A stretch of DNA of 6,885 nt from CAVSUR01 sp052143655 (GTDB lineage: Bacteria; Actinomycetota; Actinomycetes; Streptosporangiales; Streptosporangiaceae), in assembly GCA_052143655.1 (NCBI GenBank), contig JBKQSL010000150.1, positions 1-6,885 of the forward strand, read 5' to 3'. The position numbers were made by a program, and so were the translations under genes. Of the stretch, positions 5,360-6,885 are shown one piece after another (the stretch's first letter is position 1; each line of letters begins with the position of its first letter). The notes under the pieces are model-generated. The model was not told where the DNA came from. It saw nothing but the letters and a program-made list of their open reading frames with translations, and searched no databases.

Positions 5360-6766
5360 GTGCGGAGATTCCTCATCGCCGGAGCCGCGGCCGCCGGGCT
5401 GCTGGCCCTGGCGGTCCCGGCCGCGCAGGCCCAGGGAACTGGCGGCGAGCAGCCGCCGGCCGGCGTCGTTTCCACCACGCCGCCCACTAACCTGCCGCAC
5501 CTGCCGGCCACGACGAGCCAGACCGAGCAGATCAAGCAGATCGTGCAGTGCGGCAGCACGATGTACGCGGTCGGCACGTTCTCCACCATCCGGCGGGGCA
5601 GCACCACCTACACGCGCGACAACGTGTTCAGCTTCAGCGCGACCTCGCCGTACACGGTGACCAGCTGGGCGCCGGACGTGGTGGGCACCTACGGCACGAC
5701 CTCCAATCCCAGCGACACGGTCAACACGATCGCCTTCGCGAACGGCAACTGCGCCGACGCCTACATCGGCGGCCACTTCTCCTCCGTCAACGGCACCACG
5801 GTCGGCAACATCGCCGAGATCAGCACCAGCACCGGCAACGTGGTCACCGGCTTCGAGTCCAAGGCGTCCGGCGCCGTGCAGACCATCGTGGCCGCCGGCG
5901 ACCACCTGCTGGCCGGCGGGAACTTCACCGGCATCAACGGGGACACCACCGACCCGTACATGGCCAGCCTCAGCCCGGTGACCGGCAAGAGCGACGGCTT
6001 CCTGCACCTGAACATTCACGGCAACTACTCCTACCCGGGCGTCAGCAGCAACGCCACGCACGTCTACAACCAGCAGCTCAGCCACAGCGGCACCCTGGAC
6101 CTGGTGGAAGGCGACTTCACCTCGGTGGGCGGGCTGCAGCGCGAGCAGATGTTCATGCTCAACGTGAGCGGCGCCACCGCTGCCGTGACCGGGTGGACCT
6201 CGCCGGAGTTCGACGGCAGCAGCTCGTCCTACCCCTACGAGTGCGCCACCGTGGAGCCGTTCTACATCCAGGCCGCGGCATGGTCACCCGATGACAGCAC
6301 GATCTACATCGGCACCACCGGCTACCACCCGAACGGCTACCCGGTCGGCCAGACCCCGCGCACCGGGCTGTGCGACGCGGCCGCGGCCTTCCCGGCCACC
6401 CAGACGTCGGTCCTGTCCAAGTGGATCAACTACACCGGGTGCGACTCGCTGTACTCGGCGGCGGCGGACTCCGGCGCCGCCTACTTCGCCGGGCACGAGA
6501 GGTTCTCGATGAACCCCGACGACTGCGACGCACTCGGCACGAACGCCTACAACGCCCCGGGCATGGAGGGCCTGGACCCGGCGAACGGCAACCTGTACGT
6601 CAACTCGGGCAACACAGCCGGCTACTACAGCCGGGACCGGGGCCTGGGCGCTGACGACATGCTGCTCACCAGCGCGGGCCTGTGGATCGCCAGCGACAAC
6701 TTCGACGCAGCGCAGTACTGCGGCGGCGTGTCCACCGCCGGGATCTGCTTCCTGCCCTACCAGTAA
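5360..6766 (+). CDS. Secreted beta-propeller-like protein with eight cysteines
   Basis: A 468-residue exported protein. The N-terminus is a classical Sec signal: M-R-R-F, a hydrophobic Ala/Leu core, then A-Q-A at 22-24 with cleavage expected before Q25. A Pro/Thr-rich linker runs to about residue 55. The mature part repeats short G-x-F blade motifs: V-G-T-F at 71-74, G-G-H-F-S-S-V-N-G at 137-145, G-G-N-F-T-G-I-N-G at 186-194 and G-D-F-T-S-V-G-G at 251-258, with weaker copies near 375-382 and 443-448. These resemble delta-60/DUF5122-type repeat propellers. Eight cysteines (64, 131, 295, 338, 361, 389, 454, 463) could form four disulfides. There is no LPxTG, lipobox or membrane anchor, so it is probably released. 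The GTG start follows AAAGGAGA, with GGAG five bases upstream. No catalytic motif is recognised; binding or adhesion is possible. Confidence 0.85.
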   Translation: MRRFLIAGAAAAGLLALAVPAAQAQGTGGEQPPAGVVSTTPPTNLPHLPATTSQTEQIKQIVQCGSTMYAVGTFSTIRRGSTTYTRDNVFSFSATSPYTVTSWAPDVVGTYGTTSNPSDTVNTIAFANGNCADAYIGGHFSSVNGTTVGNIAEISTSTGNVVTGFESKASGAVQTIVAAGDHLLAGGNFTGINGDTTDPYMASLSPVTGKSDGFLHLNIHGNYSYPGVSSNATHVYNQQLSHSGTLDLVEGDFTSVGGLQREQMFMLNVSGATAAVTGWTSPEFDGSSSSYPYECATVEPFYIQAAAWSPDDSTIYIGTTGYHPNGYPVGQTPRTGLCDAAAAFPATQTSVLSKWINYTGCDSLYSAAADSGAAYFAGHERFSMNPDDCDALGTNAYNAPGMEGLDPANGNLYVNSGNTAGYYSRDRGLGADDMLLTSAGLWIASDNFDAAQYCGGVSTAGICFLPYQ

Positions 6767-6792
6767 CAGGCAGCCCCAGTAACAGGCAGCCC
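6761..6792 (+). repeat. Tandem 16-bp duplication spanning the stop codon
   Basis: CAGTAACAGGCAGCCC occurs at 6761-6776 and again, exactly and without spacer, at 6777-6792. The first copy holds the last glutamine codon and the TAA stop of the secreted-protein gene. The second TAA is in another frame. This looks like a replication-slippage duplication and leaves the protein unchanged. Confidence 0.9.
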
Positions 6793-6793
6793 A

Positions 6794-6839
6794 AGCGGGC
6801 CCCGCCGCACGCCCACCAGGCGCGCAGGCGGGGCCCGCT
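6794..6839 (+). terminator. Strong hairpin terminator of the secreted-protein gene
   Basis: AGCGGGCCCCGCC at 6794-6806 pairs perfectly with GGCGGGGCCCGCT at 6827-6839: 13 bp around a 20-base loop. The loop can itself form a 4-bp stem (6810-6813 with 6819-6822). It starts 27 bases after the stop codon and has no U-tract, as is common for actinobacterial terminators. The arms are symmetrical, so it could also stop transcription arriving from the right. Confidence 0.8.
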
Positions 6840-6885
6840 GCGCTGTCGGCGAACACTCTGCTGTCCCCCGGCGCCGCGGCCCGGG

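Noticed and set aside
4942..5490. A 182-codon plus-strand frame crossing into the secreted-protein gene
   Set aside because: It overlaps the signal peptide of a well-supported gene in another frame and crosses the AT-rich promoter region. Only its middle is protein-like, and that is noted separately.
5285..6085. A 266-codon minus-strand frame rich in valine, glycine and alanine
   Set aside because: It is the mirror of the secreted-protein gene. It has no ribosome binding site, and its repetitive V-x-A-G-x-V pattern comes from the reverse complement of frequent codons there.

Overview
The window is GC-rich throughout, with strong G/C bias at codon third positions, GTG and TTG starts, purine-rich ribosome binding sites and a GC-rich stem terminator lacking a U-tract. 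This points to an actinomycete chromosome (Streptomyces-like or a related filamentous order). No rRNA, tRNA, CRISPR array, integrase, transposase or phage gene is visible. I regard it as mostly ordinary chromosome. The interest lies in a doubly deleted monooxygenase remnant and a structured divergent intergenic region, and I do not see a clear new multi-gene system.

Layout. (1) 21-659 (+) encodes a 212-aa cytoplasmic protein with a CYTH-like strand pattern. (2) 691-1215 (+) is the remnant of an EthA-type FAD/NADPH monooxygenase. The first half is gone, and an internal block of about 80 codons is missing in frame at 1089/1090. (3) 1175-2719 and 2716-4263 (both -) are two polytopic GT-C-type glycosyltransferases sharing a 4-base GTGA overlap. 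The upstream gene resembles polyprenol-phosphomannose-dependent alpha-1,6-mannosyltransferases (MptB-like). The downstream gene runs 41 bases into the tail of the monooxygenase remnant. (4) 4264-4641 is non-coding. (5) 4642-4824 (-) is a 60-codon gene with an excellent ribosome binding site and a perfect 8-bp hairpin abutting it. (6) 4825-5359 is a divergent control region. It holds that hairpin, a weak trace of decayed coding sequence, a 14-bp palindrome, an AT-rich patch with a 10-bp-phased repeat, and a 7-bp inverted repeat. (7) 5360-6766 (+) encodes a 468-residue secreted protein with a signal peptide, repeated beta-propeller-like G-x-F motifs and eight cysteines. It is followed by a tandem 16-bp duplication that includes the stop codon, and by a strong hairpin terminator.

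How the genes relate. Only the two glycosyltransferases form a convincing operon. They probably act in sequence at the membrane, moving sugars from polyprenyl-phosphate carriers onto an exported glycan or glycolipid. The secreted propeller protein and the 60-aa gene are divergently transcribed from one intergenic region, which allows shared control but does not show it. The CYTH-like protein and the monooxygenase remnant have no evident functional link to the rest.
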